From NCBI RefSeq assembly GCF_008180415.1, contig NZ_VTEI01000007.1, forward strand, positions 254,989 to 318,988: DNA of 64,000 nucleotides, in the 5' to 3' direction. The stretch's first letter is position 1, and the number at the start of each line of letters is the position of its first letter. The DNA comes from Rossellomorea vietnamensis (GTDB taxonomy: Bacteria; Bacillota; Bacilli; Bacillales; Bacillaceae_B). This document shows positions 53,107 through 61,299 of this stretch, piece by piece. The position numbers and the translations under genes are program-made. The notes beneath the pieces were generated by a model that was not told where the DNA came from, did not search any database, and was given only the letters and a program-made list of their open reading frames with translations.

Positions 53107-53849
53107 TGATCCATTTCTTCCTTTGTCAGTTCAATATAGATATCATCGAGAGTTGCAGACGGCATGCCAAATTCCTGGCGAAGTTCCTGCAGCGTCCCTT
53201 TTGCTCTTATTTGTCCATCATGAAGAATGACAAAAGAATCGCAGTACCTTTCAGCAGTAGCCAGAATGTGAGTCGACATAAGGATGCCAGCTCCATTTTT
53301 TTTCATTTCCTCCATCCAGTTCAACAGGGATTGAATGCCAAGTGGATCAAGACCAACAAAAGGTTCATCAATGATATACAGGCTCGGCTGCACTAAAAAC
53401 GCGCACATGATCATGACCTTCTGCTTCATCCCTTTGGAGAAATGGGAAGGAAACCAGCCAAGCTTCTTTTGCATGCGGAATTCCTTCAGCAGCCCCTCTG
53501 CCCTCTTTTTATATTCATCTTCTGGAAGGCCATAGGCCATGGCCGTCAATCTCATATGCTCCTCCAGGGTCAATTCGTCATAAAGGATGGGGGTTTCCGG
53601 TATGTAGGCAAACTGTTTGCGATATTCATCTGTATCGCTTTTTAACTGAAGACCATTTATGTTGATTTTCCCCTGTTTAGGCTCCATCAACCCAATAATA
53701 TGTTTGATTGTCGTACTCTTTCCGGCGCCATTCAAGCCGATTAGGCCGACAATTTCATTAGAATCAATACTGAATGAAATGTCTTTTAAGACTGGTTTTC
53801 TCGTATAGCCTCCAACGAGATTTTGAATATCCAAAAGTGACACAAGCAA
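53103..53849 (-). CDS. ecsA: ABC transporter ATPase EcsA
   Basis: A 248-residue ABC ATPase. Walker A GLNGAGKST near 36-44, Q-loop region IPETPILYDELT, signature FSKGMKQKV near 140 and Walker B LYIIDEPFVGLDP near 160, H-loop STHIL. First gene of the ecs operon, divergent from hit, as in B. subtilis. Confidence 0.95.
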   Translation of the reverse strand: MLVSLLDIQNLVGGYTRKPVLKDISFSIDSNEIVGLIGLNGAGKSTTIKHIIGLMEPKQGKININGLQLKSDTDEYRKQFAYIPETPILYDELTLEEHMRLTAMAYGLPEDEYKKRAEGLLKEFRMQKKLGWFPSHFSKGMKQKVMIMCAFLVQPSLYIIDEPFVGLDPLGIQSLLNWMEEMKKNGAGILMSTHILATAERYCDSFVILHDGQIRAKGTLQELRQEFGMPSATLDDIYIELTKEEMDQ

Positions 53850-54060
53850 CTCCCTCTCTTTCTGTTGTTGATTTCATTTTAGCAAAGCGAGTGATTCCAG
53901 GCTATGCCGGAACCTTACTGCTCATAATATATTCCATGTTTTTCCTGTAGTAAGATGAACAATATTGGCCATCATAATGGAGGAAGGGGACAGCAAATAA
54001 AAAAACGGGGTGGTTGTTAAAGACCGGTATCCGATTTAAACGTTTGCTTTCAATAATTTT

Positions 54061-54300
54061 AGGGGATGGTCGTCATGCATAGTATTGGACTGTACTCACA
54101 CCATAATTTTTAACATACTTTAAAAATGAGGTGTTTATCAAAGAGAAAAGACTGTCAATGAACTCTTAAAGTGTAAAAAGCTATAAGGTAAGGGGATGGT
54201 CGCTTTGAACCAGAGTCAGACAAAACAGAATCTCTATACTCACTGATCTTGCAAAATAATGCAAAATGAGGTGTTTATCGCAGAGTATTCAGACGTTCCA
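54061..54300 (+). repeat. Diverged tandem duplication, about 130-140-bp unit (possible RNA)
   Basis: Two units begin AGGGGATGGTCG at 54061 and 54191. In both, TACTCAC, then AAAATGAGGTGTTTATC followed by AGAG, occur in the same order; the rest differs. This pattern, conserved blocks separated by variable spacers, is what a duplicated structured RNA or binding region would show. It lies in the 600-bp divergent gap between ecsA and hit and is followed by a GC-rich stem-loop. No ORF. Confidence 0.55.
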
Positions 54301-54333
54301 CAAATGAACCTATAATATAGTCCCCCTTCAAAT

Positions 54334-54378
54334 GGGGCTGGCAGAGGGTGATGCAGATATTGCCTTCTTGCCAGCCCC
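54334..54378. terminator. Stem-loop upstream of hit
   Basis: GGGGCTGGCA / TGCCAGCCCC with a 25-nt loop, then TTCTTTG on the plus strand. No gene lies immediately upstream on that strand, so it would end an RNA from the 54061-54300 region, or be a leader element of hit. Confidence 0.5.
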
Positions 54379-54445
54379 TTCTTTGTCCTTTCCATCATTT
54401 CACTTCTTGTGATAAAATCAGAAAAACACAGAAAGGCGGGATAGT

Positions 54446-54865
54446 ATGAGTGACTGTATTTTTTGTAAAATCATCGACGGAGAGATTCCTTCCTCCAAAG
54501 TGTATGAAGATGAACACGTCCTTGCATTCCTCGATATCAGCCAGGTGACCAAGGGACACACTCTTGTAATACCGAAAGTACATAAAGAAAATGTTTATGA
54601 ATTGACAGAAGAAACGGCTGCCAGGATTTTTTCAGCGGTTCCGAAAATCACAAATGCAATCAAAGCCGAATATAATCCCATCGGCTTAAACCTTCTCAAT
54701 AACAACGGCGAAGATGCAGGACAATCGGTCTTCCATTTCCATTTGCACATCATTCCCCGCTACGGACAAGGCGATGGATTCGGAGCCGTATGGAAAACAC
54801 ACACAGATCAATACAGCCCTGACGATCTGAAAGAAATTGCTGAAGGGATCAGCAAGCATTTTTGA
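54446..54865 (+). CDS. hit: HIT family hydrolase Hit
   Basis: A 139-residue histidine-triad nucleotide-binding protein; hydrolyses nucleoside phosphoramidates or dinucleotides. Begins with CIFCKIIDGEIPS; the triad is FHFHLHIIPRYG. Compared with the remembered B. subtilis protein, the end (ISKHF) is some residues short, and the stop codon TGA seems to be the first three bases of the adjacent transposon end (TGAACTACCC). Confidence 0.92.
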   Translation: MSDCIFCKIIDGEIPSSKVYEDEHVLAFLDISQVTKGHTLVIPKVHKENVYELTEETAARIFSAVPKITNAIKAEYNPIGLNLLNNNGEDAGQSVFHFHLHIIPRYGQGDGFGAVWKTHTDQYSPDDLKEIAEGISKHF

Positions 54866-55010
54866 ACTACCCACCACTTACCGCCCTTACAGGTCGCTTG
54901 AAGTGGGGGATTCCTAAGAACACAAACCTATTGGTTCATTTTTGGTTAGGCTATCCCCGCAGTCCCTGCGGTTAATCGCAATGCTTCATTGCAAAGATTT
55001 ATACTTGCGT
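54863..55010 (-). ncRNA. Putative omega-RNA (reRNA) from the tnpB 3' end
   Basis: In IS605-type elements the guide RNA of TnpB comes from the tnpB 3' end and the right end of the transposon, with the guide taken from flanking DNA. Here the corresponding stretch includes the stems CCCCCACTTCAAGCGACC ... GGGCGGTAAGTGGTGGG. The guide would then be hit coding sequence. Known from the family; boundaries are a guess. Confidence 0.35.
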
Positions 55011-56118
55011 TAAGATCCCTTTGATGGCTGCTTTTACAAGTTGGACACGTCCATTCACGCAACGCAAGATCTTTAACGGCTTTATACTTATGATTACATA
55101 CAGAACATAGCTGGCTGGAAGGGAAATTTTTCGCTGCGGCTATCACCTGTTTACCGTACCATGATGATTTATATTCCAACATAGACCTGAATTGGGCCCA
55201 GCTTACTTCGCTGATCCCTTTTAAAAGGTCTTTGTTTTTTAACATGTTTTTGACGGACAAATCTTCAACGCCGATAATGTCGTGGTTTTTGACTATTTCG
55301 GTAGAGATTTTGTCCAACATATCTTTTCTTGCATTACCTATTTTTTCGTGCAGCCGGGCAACTTTCTTTTTTTGTTTAGTCCAATTCGAAGAACCCAATT
55401 GCCTCCTTGAAAGAATGCGTTGGGCAATAATTATTTTCTTTTCTAGTGTACGGAAAAAGCGGGGGTTTTTATAGGTTGTGCCATCTGAAAGAGTTGCGAA
55501 ATCCTTCAAACCTACGTCGATTCCGACAGAGGTGCCAGTTTTATTATAGGGTTGAACTGCTGATACAGCCAAAATTGAAACGAAGAACTTACCCGAAGAG
55601 CTTCGTCGAATGGTGGCGTTCATTATACGTCCTTCTACCTCACTACTCTTGGCAAAGCGAACCATACCGAGTTTAGGCAATTTGATGTGTTGATCTTTCA
55701 CTTGTATATTCCCGTTCACAAACTTTGTGGTATAGGATTGAACAGGATTCTTCTTCGATTTGAAGCGAGGTAAACGATTTTGTTTCTTGTAATACCGTGT
55801 GTAGGAATCATGAACGATTTCAACTGATTTCTGAAGGGCAATACTATCGACTTCTTTTAAGAATGAATAGGTCTTCTTGAGCTCTCGAACAGCTTTGATG
55901 GATTGGTTCTTGTTGAAAAATTCACCTTTCCAATTGTTCTGTGAAAGCTGCCCATTCTGTACCATTTCATTTACGATAGACCAATAAGCGTCTTTGTTCT
56001 TTTGTTTCCCAACAAAATAGTTGTAGATGAACCGGCAACAACCGAACGTTTTATTGATTAATTCAATCTGTTCGTGATTTGGATAGATCCTGAATTTAAA
56101 GGTTTTTTTGACATTCAA
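54946..56118 (-). CDS. tnpB: TnpB, RNA-guided nuclease of an IS605-type element
   Basis: A full-length 390-residue TnpB/OrfB. The RuvC-like active site is intact: Asp201 in GIDVGLKDFA, Glu285 in GVEDLSVKNM and Asp368 in HQRDLNASIN. The zinc ribbon is CSVC ... CPTC (near 340-360). The N-terminal helix-turn-helix region begins MNVKKTFKFRIYPNHEQ. Such proteins are RNA-guided DNA nucleases related to Cas12. The ATG has AGGAGGTG upstream. Confidence 0.93.
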   Translation of the reverse strand: MNVKKTFKFRIYPNHEQIELINKTFGCCRFIYNYFVGKQKNKDAYWSIVNEMVQNGQLSQNNWKGEFFNKNQSIKAVRELKKTYSFLKEVDSIALQKSVEIVHDSYTRYYKKQNRLPRFKSKKNPVQSYTTKFVNGNIQVKDQHIKLPKLGMVRFAKSSEVEGRIMNATIRRSSSGKFFVSILAVSAVQPYNKTGTSVGIDVGLKDFATLSDGTTYKNPRFFRTLEKKIIIAQRILSRRQLGSSNWTKQKKKVARLHEKIGNARKDMLDKISTEIVKNHDIIGVEDLSVKNMLKNKDLLKGISEVSWAQFRSMLEYKSSWYGKQVIAAAKNFPSSQLCSVCNHKYKAVKDLALREWTCPTCKSSHQRDLNASINLCNEALRLTAGTAGIA

Positions 56119-56368
56119 ATGGTTTCACCTCCTTGTAGTAATTATACCAAGAAAGATGGCACTTTAGGAACATATGTTCTTTCAAAGTATTTTTAGTAAA
56201 GACCAAAAGGCAGGCGATTCATCTCCCCCTTACCGTTGGACTATGCCCTTCACACGCTTGAAGAGGGAGTTTTCTCGTCTTTTTCAGATAAAATAAACAT
56301 ACCTTTACTTATTACACAGCAGAACGAAAACTCCTCCTAACCCGGGGAGTTTTTAAATTTCAATTTTT

Positions 56369-56548
56369 CAGGCTCTGTAACTTTGCTGCTATGTGTTACT
56401 AATTCCGAAAAGAACAACCTTCATTCACTGGAATAACCTAGTTGGCATGAAAAGAGCTCCTATCCCTGATTAAAAGAGAATTCTTAGTATCCGGGGAAAA
56501 ATCCGGCTCTTGGGATTTTCACGAAAGCAGCAATTTATGCGAAAACAA
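56369..56548. repeat. MITE-like repeat
   Basis: AGGCTCTGTAACTTTGCTGCTA at the left and GAAAGCAGCAATTTATGCGAAAACAA at the right; GTATCCGGGGAAAAATCC in the middle. Nearly complete. The remaining gap up to trpP (56549-56788) shows no gene. Confidence 0.8.
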
Positions 56549-56788
56549 TCATTTTTCAACTTCGTGATAATGCTTTCTGCTGAAGGTTTACGACACTCGA
56601 TGGGCGTCATTCCTCTTCCCGGCTTGCACAATGAATTCATGGAAGCATTTTGATTAAGAAACAGGATTCTTCAAAAATACGTCCAAAAAATACACTAGAA
56701 AAGTTCAGACTGAAAGCTGTTCATGCGATCCCCGCTGTGATATACTAATTTTAACTTTTCGCTGCCGGCAATGAGTGCACGGCGGGAG

Positions 56789-56828
56789 AAGCACAGTTGA
56801 GAATAGAATAGATGAGGAGAGATGAGAA
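56789..56828 (+). promoter_or_regulatory. TRAP binding site overlapping the trpP ribosome binding site
   Basis: Eight NAG triplets follow one another at an exact 5-nt period: AAG 56789, CAG 56794, GAG 56799, TAG 56804, TAG 56809, GAG 56814, GAG 56819 and GAG 56824; ATG follows at 56829. An additional GAG lies at 56786. (G/U)AG with two-nt spacers is the RNA target of tryptophan-bound TRAP. In B. subtilis TRAP blocks trpP translation in this way, so excess tryptophan should shut off uptake. Confidence 0.92.
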
Positions 56829-57353
56829 ATGAACACAAAATCTTTGGTCGCATTATCACTGTTAGTAGGAATAGGTGCTGTACTGCATGCTGTCATCCCT
56901 GGAGTTTTTCTTGGTATGAAGCCTGACATGATGCTGACAATGATGTTCCTGGGTATTTTATTATTCCCGGATAAGAAAAATGTTTTGCTGCTCGGAATCA
57001 CCACTGGAATTATTTCCGGTTTAACAACACAGTTCCCGGCAGGCTTTGTCCCGAACCTGATCGACAAACCGCTTACTGCTTTTGTCTTTTATCTGATGGT
57101 TCTGGGAGTTAGAAAGTATTCAAATTCAATTGCTGGAACTATAATACTTACAGCCGTCGGAACAATAATCTCAGGAATTTTCTTCCTGACTTCAGCTTAC
57201 CTGATAGTTGGCCTTCCAGGAGCTTTTATTGGATTGTTCGCCGCTGTTGTACTGCCGGCGACACTGGTCAATGCAGGAGCAATGTTTGTGGTTTATCCAC
57301 TCGTTACTACAATTATCAAGCGAACCAGCTTCGCTCAATCTGTATCATCATAA
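56829..57353 (+). CDS. trpP: Tryptophan transporter TrpP
   Basis: A 174-residue membrane protein with five to six segments, closely like TrpP (YhaG) of B. subtilis; features include VLHAVIPGVFLGMKPDMMLTMMFLGILLFPDKKN and a LTTQFPAGFVPNLIDKP block. It takes up tryptophan. Translation is very likely controlled by TRAP through the triplet array covering its GGAGAG ribosome binding site. Confidence 0.93.
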   Translation: MNTKSLVALSLLVGIGAVLHAVIPGVFLGMKPDMMLTMMFLGILLFPDKKNVLLLGITTGIISGLTTQFPAGFVPNLIDKPLTAFVFYLMVLGVRKYSNSIAGTIILTAVGTIISGIFFLTSAYLIVGLPGAFIGLFAAVVLPATLVNAGAMFVVYPLVTTIIKRTSFAQSVSS

Positions 57354-57375
57354 ACATCGGCCTTTTGCCGTATTT

Positions 57376-57407
57376 ACAAAGGAACCTGCCTTGGGTTCCT
57401 TTTTATT
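57376..57407 (+). terminator. trpP terminator
   Basis: AAAGGAACC / GGTTCCTTTTT hairpin and T-run. Confidence 0.9.
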
Positions 57408-57420
57408 AGGTTCTTTTTGT

Positions 57421-57577
57421 AAGGCTCTTTTCGTAAACTTTGTTGCTATTTCACACTAATCCCGAAGAAACAACCCTAATTCACGGGTATAACCTCGTAA
57501 ATAGGAAAAGAAAAGAGCTGCTCTTCCCCGATTTTAGATAAATTCCGTAAGTAACAGTATTTGCGAATACAGCTTTT
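57421..57577. repeat. MITE-like repeat
   Basis: AAGGCTCTTTTCGTAAACTTTGTTGCTATTT left end, GAAAAGAGCTGCTCTTCCCC middle, and a worn right end (GCGAATACAGCTTTTT). Confidence 0.75.
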
Positions 57578-57777
57578 TATGATGAGCTGTTTTTATACAG
57601 ATGGCCTGCTTTAGGGAAAAATTTTCGGGCTCCCCCTTTGTGACTGCAGACTTTCTTTCTGAACAAGGATAAGCTGCTCTTATTTACTGCCTATTATTTC
57701 TGATGAATAATGACGGTCGTTTTCCATTGTTATAAATACCACCAATGTTTAAGAAAAGAACTTATTAATTCAGAAAC

Positions 57778-57996
57778 CTACTTCACTGCAACCCACAATA
57801 ATACTCCCAGAATTAAGGTTATGACTCCTCCTGATCCCAGCACCCCGGCTCGTCTCCTCAAAATATTTTTAGGCGGGTACATCCCCGGCTTTTGGGCAGC
57901 CATAAAATAGTGGACCGTTCCAAAGAACAATATAGCGCTCAACGCGAAAAATCCGAATATAATTCCATCCACATCCTCCACCCCTTCCTTTTCCAA
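57778..57996 (-). CDS. Small membrane protein, 72 aa
   Basis: Two membrane segments (about 11-32 and 52-70) flanking a basic loop with YPPKNILRRRAG. The start is uncertain: candidates are a TTG, then GTG codons near GGTGGAGG. Not recognised. Confidence 0.6.
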   Translation of the reverse strand: MEKEGVEDVDGIIFGFFALSAILFFGTVHYFMAAQKPGMYPPKNILRRRAGVLGSGGVITLILGVLLWVAVK

Positions 57997-58219
57997 GGCT
58001 ATTCAGAAAAAATTAGTCTGCAGGTAAGAAGCTGCTCACGCTATTCCATAAAAATAAAGCACTTCAATAGACATTCTCTAAACGACCCTATAAATCATGT
58101 TTATGCCGAAACGAGAAGGTTATGAGAAAAGTTGATTAGCGTTTTGCCGAAAAGGGTAAAAAGGATATAAAGGATAAAATGTCGAATACTAATTCAAGAT
58201 TAGATTTGGGGGAAGTTAA

Positions 58220-58576
58220 ATGAAATTTAAATCAGTAACCTTCGGGATATTAGCCGGAAGTGCAATTGGAGCAATCGCCACACTTCTTTCTGCTCCTCAG
58301 TCCGGAAAAGATTTGAAAAGACAAATCAACAAGAATAAAGACGAATGGAAGGCTGTTTTGACAGAGATTAAAACCAATGCAGTCGAGGTAAAAGATTCAG
58401 TTTCCCGTCTTACATCTGAAAGTAAAAAAACGATCACTCATGTTAAAGATGACATGCAGAGTTCCATTCAGACCTGGCAGGGAGAAACAGAACCAAACAT
58501 ACAGCATATCAAGGATGATATTACCGCAATAGAACAGCTCGCTGATAATATGGAGCAAAAAGTCAGTAAACAATAA
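58220..58576 (+). CDS. yhaH: YtxH-like protein YhaH
   Basis: A 118-residue protein with an N-terminal membrane/gas-vesicle-like YtxH segment (FGILAGSAIGAIATLLSAPQSGKDL, 9-33) and a long helical tail (residues 35-115) of coiled-coil character. B. subtilis YhaH lies at the same place, before hpr. Probably a general stress protein. GGGGGAAG lies 5-6 nt upstream. Confidence 0.85.
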   Translation: MKFKSVTFGILAGSAIGAIATLLSAPQSGKDLKRQINKNKDEWKAVLTEIKTNAVEVKDSVSRLTSESKKTITHVKDDMQSSIQTWQGETEPNIQHIKDDITAIEQLADNMEQKVSKQ

Positions 58577-58582
58577 CTTTAG

Positions 58583-58620
58583 AAAGCCCTGCAAAATTTT
58601 ACGCAGGGCTCTTTTTCTTT
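58583..58620 (+). terminator. yhaH terminator
   Basis: AAGCCCTGC / GCAGGGCT then CTTTTTCTTT. Confidence 0.92.
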
Positions 58621-58803
58621 CTAAATGCAGGGAAAATCTTCGAATATAGAGAAAAAATACTCCCTTTCAAAAAATTTAGTAAATTTAAACCTTTATTAAT
58701 TTTTATTTTATTGGCATAATAAAAGGGAGAGAGTTGCAAGACTTAAAGATTAGTTGAATCAGACACGGTGAATCAATCAACTTTTGCAAAGCGGGTGAAT
58801 CAT

Positions 58804-59373
58804 ATGGACGAAAGAGAATTCTCCATGAAGGAAGCTATGTTGTTCAGCCAAAGAATGGCTCAACTGAGCAAGGCCTTATGGAAAGCGATTGAAAAAGATT
58901 GGCAGCAGTGGATTAAACCCTACGACCTCAATATAAATGAACATCATATTTTATGGATTTCCTACCATTTGAAAGGTGCTTCAATTTCAGATGTAGCTAA
59001 ATTCGGGGTTATGCATGTATCAACAGCTTTCAACTTTTCTAAAAAGTTGGAAGAAAGAGAATTGCTTCGCTTTTCCAAGAGGGAAAATGACAAACGCAAT
59101 ACCTATATCCAGCTTACTGAAAAAGGTGAAAGCGTTTTACTTGAATTAATGAGGAATTATCAGCCGGAAAAACATTCAATCTTTCAGGGCGTTACCCCGC
59201 TCAGGGAGCTATATGGCCGCTTCCCCGATATGATTGAAATGATGGCTGTAGTGAAGAATATTTATGGAAATGACTTTATGGAAATCTTCGAAAAATCTTT
59301 CCATAATATCGAAGCAGAATTCACTGAAGAAAACGGCAAGCTTCAAAAAATTTCTTCTGATGACAGGTTCTGA
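58804..59373 (+). CDS. hpr: MarR-type transition-state regulator Hpr (ScoC)
   Basis: A 189-residue MarR-family repressor of extracellular protease, sporulation and transport genes. The block [42 protein letters not shown] and the winged-helix recognition part [20 protein letters not shown] are very close to B. subtilis ScoC. The start is the ATG at 58804 with GCGGGTGA upstream; a longer frame from 58768 includes 12 unlikely residues. Adjacent convergent yhaI is conserved. Confidence 0.94.
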   Translation: MDEREFSMKEAMLFSQRMAQLSKALWKAIEKDWQQWIKPYDLNINEHHILWISYHLKGASISDVAKFGVMHVSTAFNFSKKLEERELLRFSKRENDKRNTYIQLTEKGESVLLELMRNYQPEKHSIFQGVTPLRELYGRFPDMIEMMAVVKNIYGNDFMEIFEKSFHNIEAEFTEENGKLQKISSDDRF

Positions 59374-59703
59374 CTACAGGTTGCGTTTCAGCTGTGCCAT
59401 TAACAAAGGATACAATTTTTGAGCGGTACATGCATGAATTACCTCTTGAGGGGTCAATCGCGAGTTTAATTCCTTTGTAAATTCCTTGAAAAGCGGAGCA
59501 AAAAATACAAATCCTTCCGCTTTTTGTTCTTGGTATTTAATGTTCAATCTTTCACAAAGTTCATAAAATTCTTGAACCTGTTCTTCTGTCAGTTCTTTTT
59601 TAATGACAAGCCTGTAAAATTCGTATCCTCTTTCTGGAATCATTTCCAATAACAGCTTCTGTTGAAATTCAATTCTTTCAATCCTCTTCAATAAATCGAC
59701 CAT
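59374..59703 (-). CDS. yhaI: DUF1878 family protein YhaI
   Basis: A 109-residue helical protein (RIERIEFQQKLLLEMI, LTEEQVQEFYELCERLN, and a C-terminal block with LTPQEVIHACTAQKL), matching B. subtilis YhaI beside hpr. Function not known. Its stop is directly adjacent to that of hpr; no terminator lies between the two convergent genes. Confidence 0.85.
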   Translation of the reverse strand: MVDLLKRIERIEFQQKLLLEMIPERGYEFYRLVIKKELTEEQVQEFYELCERLNIKYQEQKAEGFVFFAPLFKEFTKELNSRLTPQEVIHACTAQKLYPLLMAQLKRNL

Positions 59704-60012
59704 ATAGACACCTTCTTTTATCTTAGTTAACTTTTATAAAATCACAAACCACTCTTATACTGCGAACATGTTTTAAGTCTTTCTAAAAGCCCTTCCAATT
59801 TTTCCTTTCTTAAATAATATCAAATGCCCTTGAAACATGCTATCAGCCTGTTTTCCAAGCTCTTTATCTACAGTAGATTATAGAAAAAGTTATTTGAATA
59901 TTTTTTTTACAAATTAATGTTATTTTCCCTATTGATTTTTTCGTTCAGACGACGTAAAGTATGAAAGCGAAAGATCAAATCAAACTTGTCGTCTAATGGA
60001 GGCGATTTTTTT

Positions 60013-60561
60013 ATGCATTGCTGGAAAACAATTAATTTGGAAAAACAATTCGGCCACAGCCGCGTCATGCTGCTATCTGCTATTGTGATGATGATGGTCT
60101 TCACGATCATCTATGTACCTGTCAATCTCATACTATCTGAAGATCTTTATGATAGTCATTTTTATTTCTTTCTGTCGGGTATGCTGGTTATTTACCCATT
60201 GCACAAGCTGCTGCATATAGTACCGATATTGACTTATCTGACTAAAATTAAATATCAAGTGAAACGTCATTTATTTTTTATTCCAATCGTCTCTTTTCGT
60301 GTGGGAGAGCCCATTTCCAAAAACCGTTTTATCTTAGCGCTTGTGTTTCCCTTTTTCACGATTAACACATTGCTGCTTGCCGGTTGTGTTCTCATGCCCC
60401 ATTATTCACATTATTTTACGATTCTCACGGCTTACCATACTGGAATCTGTACAATTGACTTTCTGTATGCAAAATGTTTGCTCTACTCTCCAAGAGATGC
60501 GATGATTGAAGAAAATGAAGACGGATACGAAATATTGAACCTTCAAAGAGGCAGTATATAG
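60013..60561 (+). CDS. yhaJ: DUF3267 membrane protein (YhaJ-like)
   Basis: A 182-residue membrane protein with four segments (about 20-42, 52-75, 115-135 and 138-160) and a PLHKLLHIVP motif characteristic of DUF3267, a family thought to be putative zinc metalloproteases. The start is the ATG at 60013-60015 with TGGAGGCGA upstream; a longer frame to 59986 reads through the ribosome binding site. Symbol assigned by position and family. Confidence 0.8.
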   Translation: MHCWKTINLEKQFGHSRVMLLSAIVMMMVFTIIYVPVNLILSEDLYDSHFYFFLSGMLVIYPLHKLLHIVPILTYLTKIKYQVKRHLFFIPIVSFRVGEPISKNRFILALVFPFFTINTLLLAGCVLMPHYSHYFTILTAYHTGICTIDFLYAKCLLYSPRDAMIEENEDGYEILNLQRGSI

Positions 60562-60703
60562 ATTATTCAGCATAGACCCCCTTTAGATTATGTTGAATTC
60601 CATATCTATTGCGCCTCTTCTTAATTTTTCAGGACTTCATTCTACCAATTTAGAGGATATTTTGGTATCGTATAGCATATAGGAGATATAGGGAGGGGAT
60701 AAA

Positions 60704-60883
60704 GTGATCTCCATATTTATCATTTTTTCAGTATTTATCCTTTATTTTATAAACCAAATGACAAACTCGCTTTGTCTGCAAAAAGAAATACCTGAAGAAA
60801 GACAGCCAAAAGTCTTCAGGACCATAAACATACTCATAACCATACTCTTGATCTCATCATACATAGAAATATTGTATGCATAA
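60704..60883 (+). CDS. Small membrane protein, 59 aa
   Basis: GTG start after GGGAGGGG (6 nt). Two hydrophobic segments (about 1-18, 40-58) around a charged loop LQKEIPEERQPKVFRT. A typical small two-TM protein downstream of yhaJ; not recognised by name. Confidence 0.7.
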   Translation: MISIFIIFSVFILYFINQMTNSLCLQKEIPEERQPKVFRTINILITILLISSYIEILYA

Positions 60884-60886
60884 CAG

Positions 60887-61262
60887 AAAAGCGGAGCCGA
60901 CTGTCTTGGCCCGACAAGCGCTGACGCAACAAAGAAAGGAAGCCTGCACTTTGGCTTCCTTTCTTTGTTGTGCAGCGACTCGAGGGACAAGGAGGCGGAG
61001 CTGGACAGCCTTGGAAGTGGAGCCGGCTCTTTCAGCTCCGACATGCACTAGGGCGAAAAACAGTGGAGGTCTGCTCTTGGACCTCTGCTGTTTTTTGTCT
61101 AGTGACACGAGGAGCTAGCCGGCGGAACTGGACAGCGAAAAGTGGAAGGCCTTATACAGACCCGACAAGCGCTGACGCGAAAAAGGAAGGAAGCCTGCAC
61201 TTGGGCTTCCTTCCTTTATTGTGCAGCGACTCAAGGGGCAAGGAGGCGGATCTTGGACAGTG
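60887..61262. repeat. 126-bp repeat family, three diverged units
   Basis: Units start AAAAGCGGAGCCGACTG (60887), GGAAGTGGAGCCGGCTC (61009) and GAAAAGTGGAAGGCC (61136). Each has a CCGACA(A/T)GC word, a large central inverted repeat (for example AAAGGAAGCC / GGCTTCCTTT) and a GAGGAGCTAGCC or GGCAAGGAGGCGG end. Central stems differ in sequence between units but remain paired. Confidence 0.8.
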
Positions 61263-61299
61263 TAGGAAGTGTAGATCTTCCTCTAATATCTACCGCTCA

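Larger units (their letters stand above)
54863..56296 (-). mobile_element. IS200/IS605-type element with tnpB only
   Basis: The element spans from the right end (minus-strand ...GTGGTGGGTAGTTCA at 54863) through tnpB to a left end near 56296, where similarity to the remnant at 13642-14098 stops at AGATAAAATAA. No tnpA gene is present, so it would depend on transposase from another copy. The right end holds an imperfect hairpin typical of these elements. It lies directly behind hit. Confidence 0.8.

Noticed and set aside
53940..54330. T-box or known riboswitch before hit
   Set aside because: No T-box sequence (TGGNACCGCG) and no recognisable riboswitch core; recorded instead as an unassigned tandem motif.
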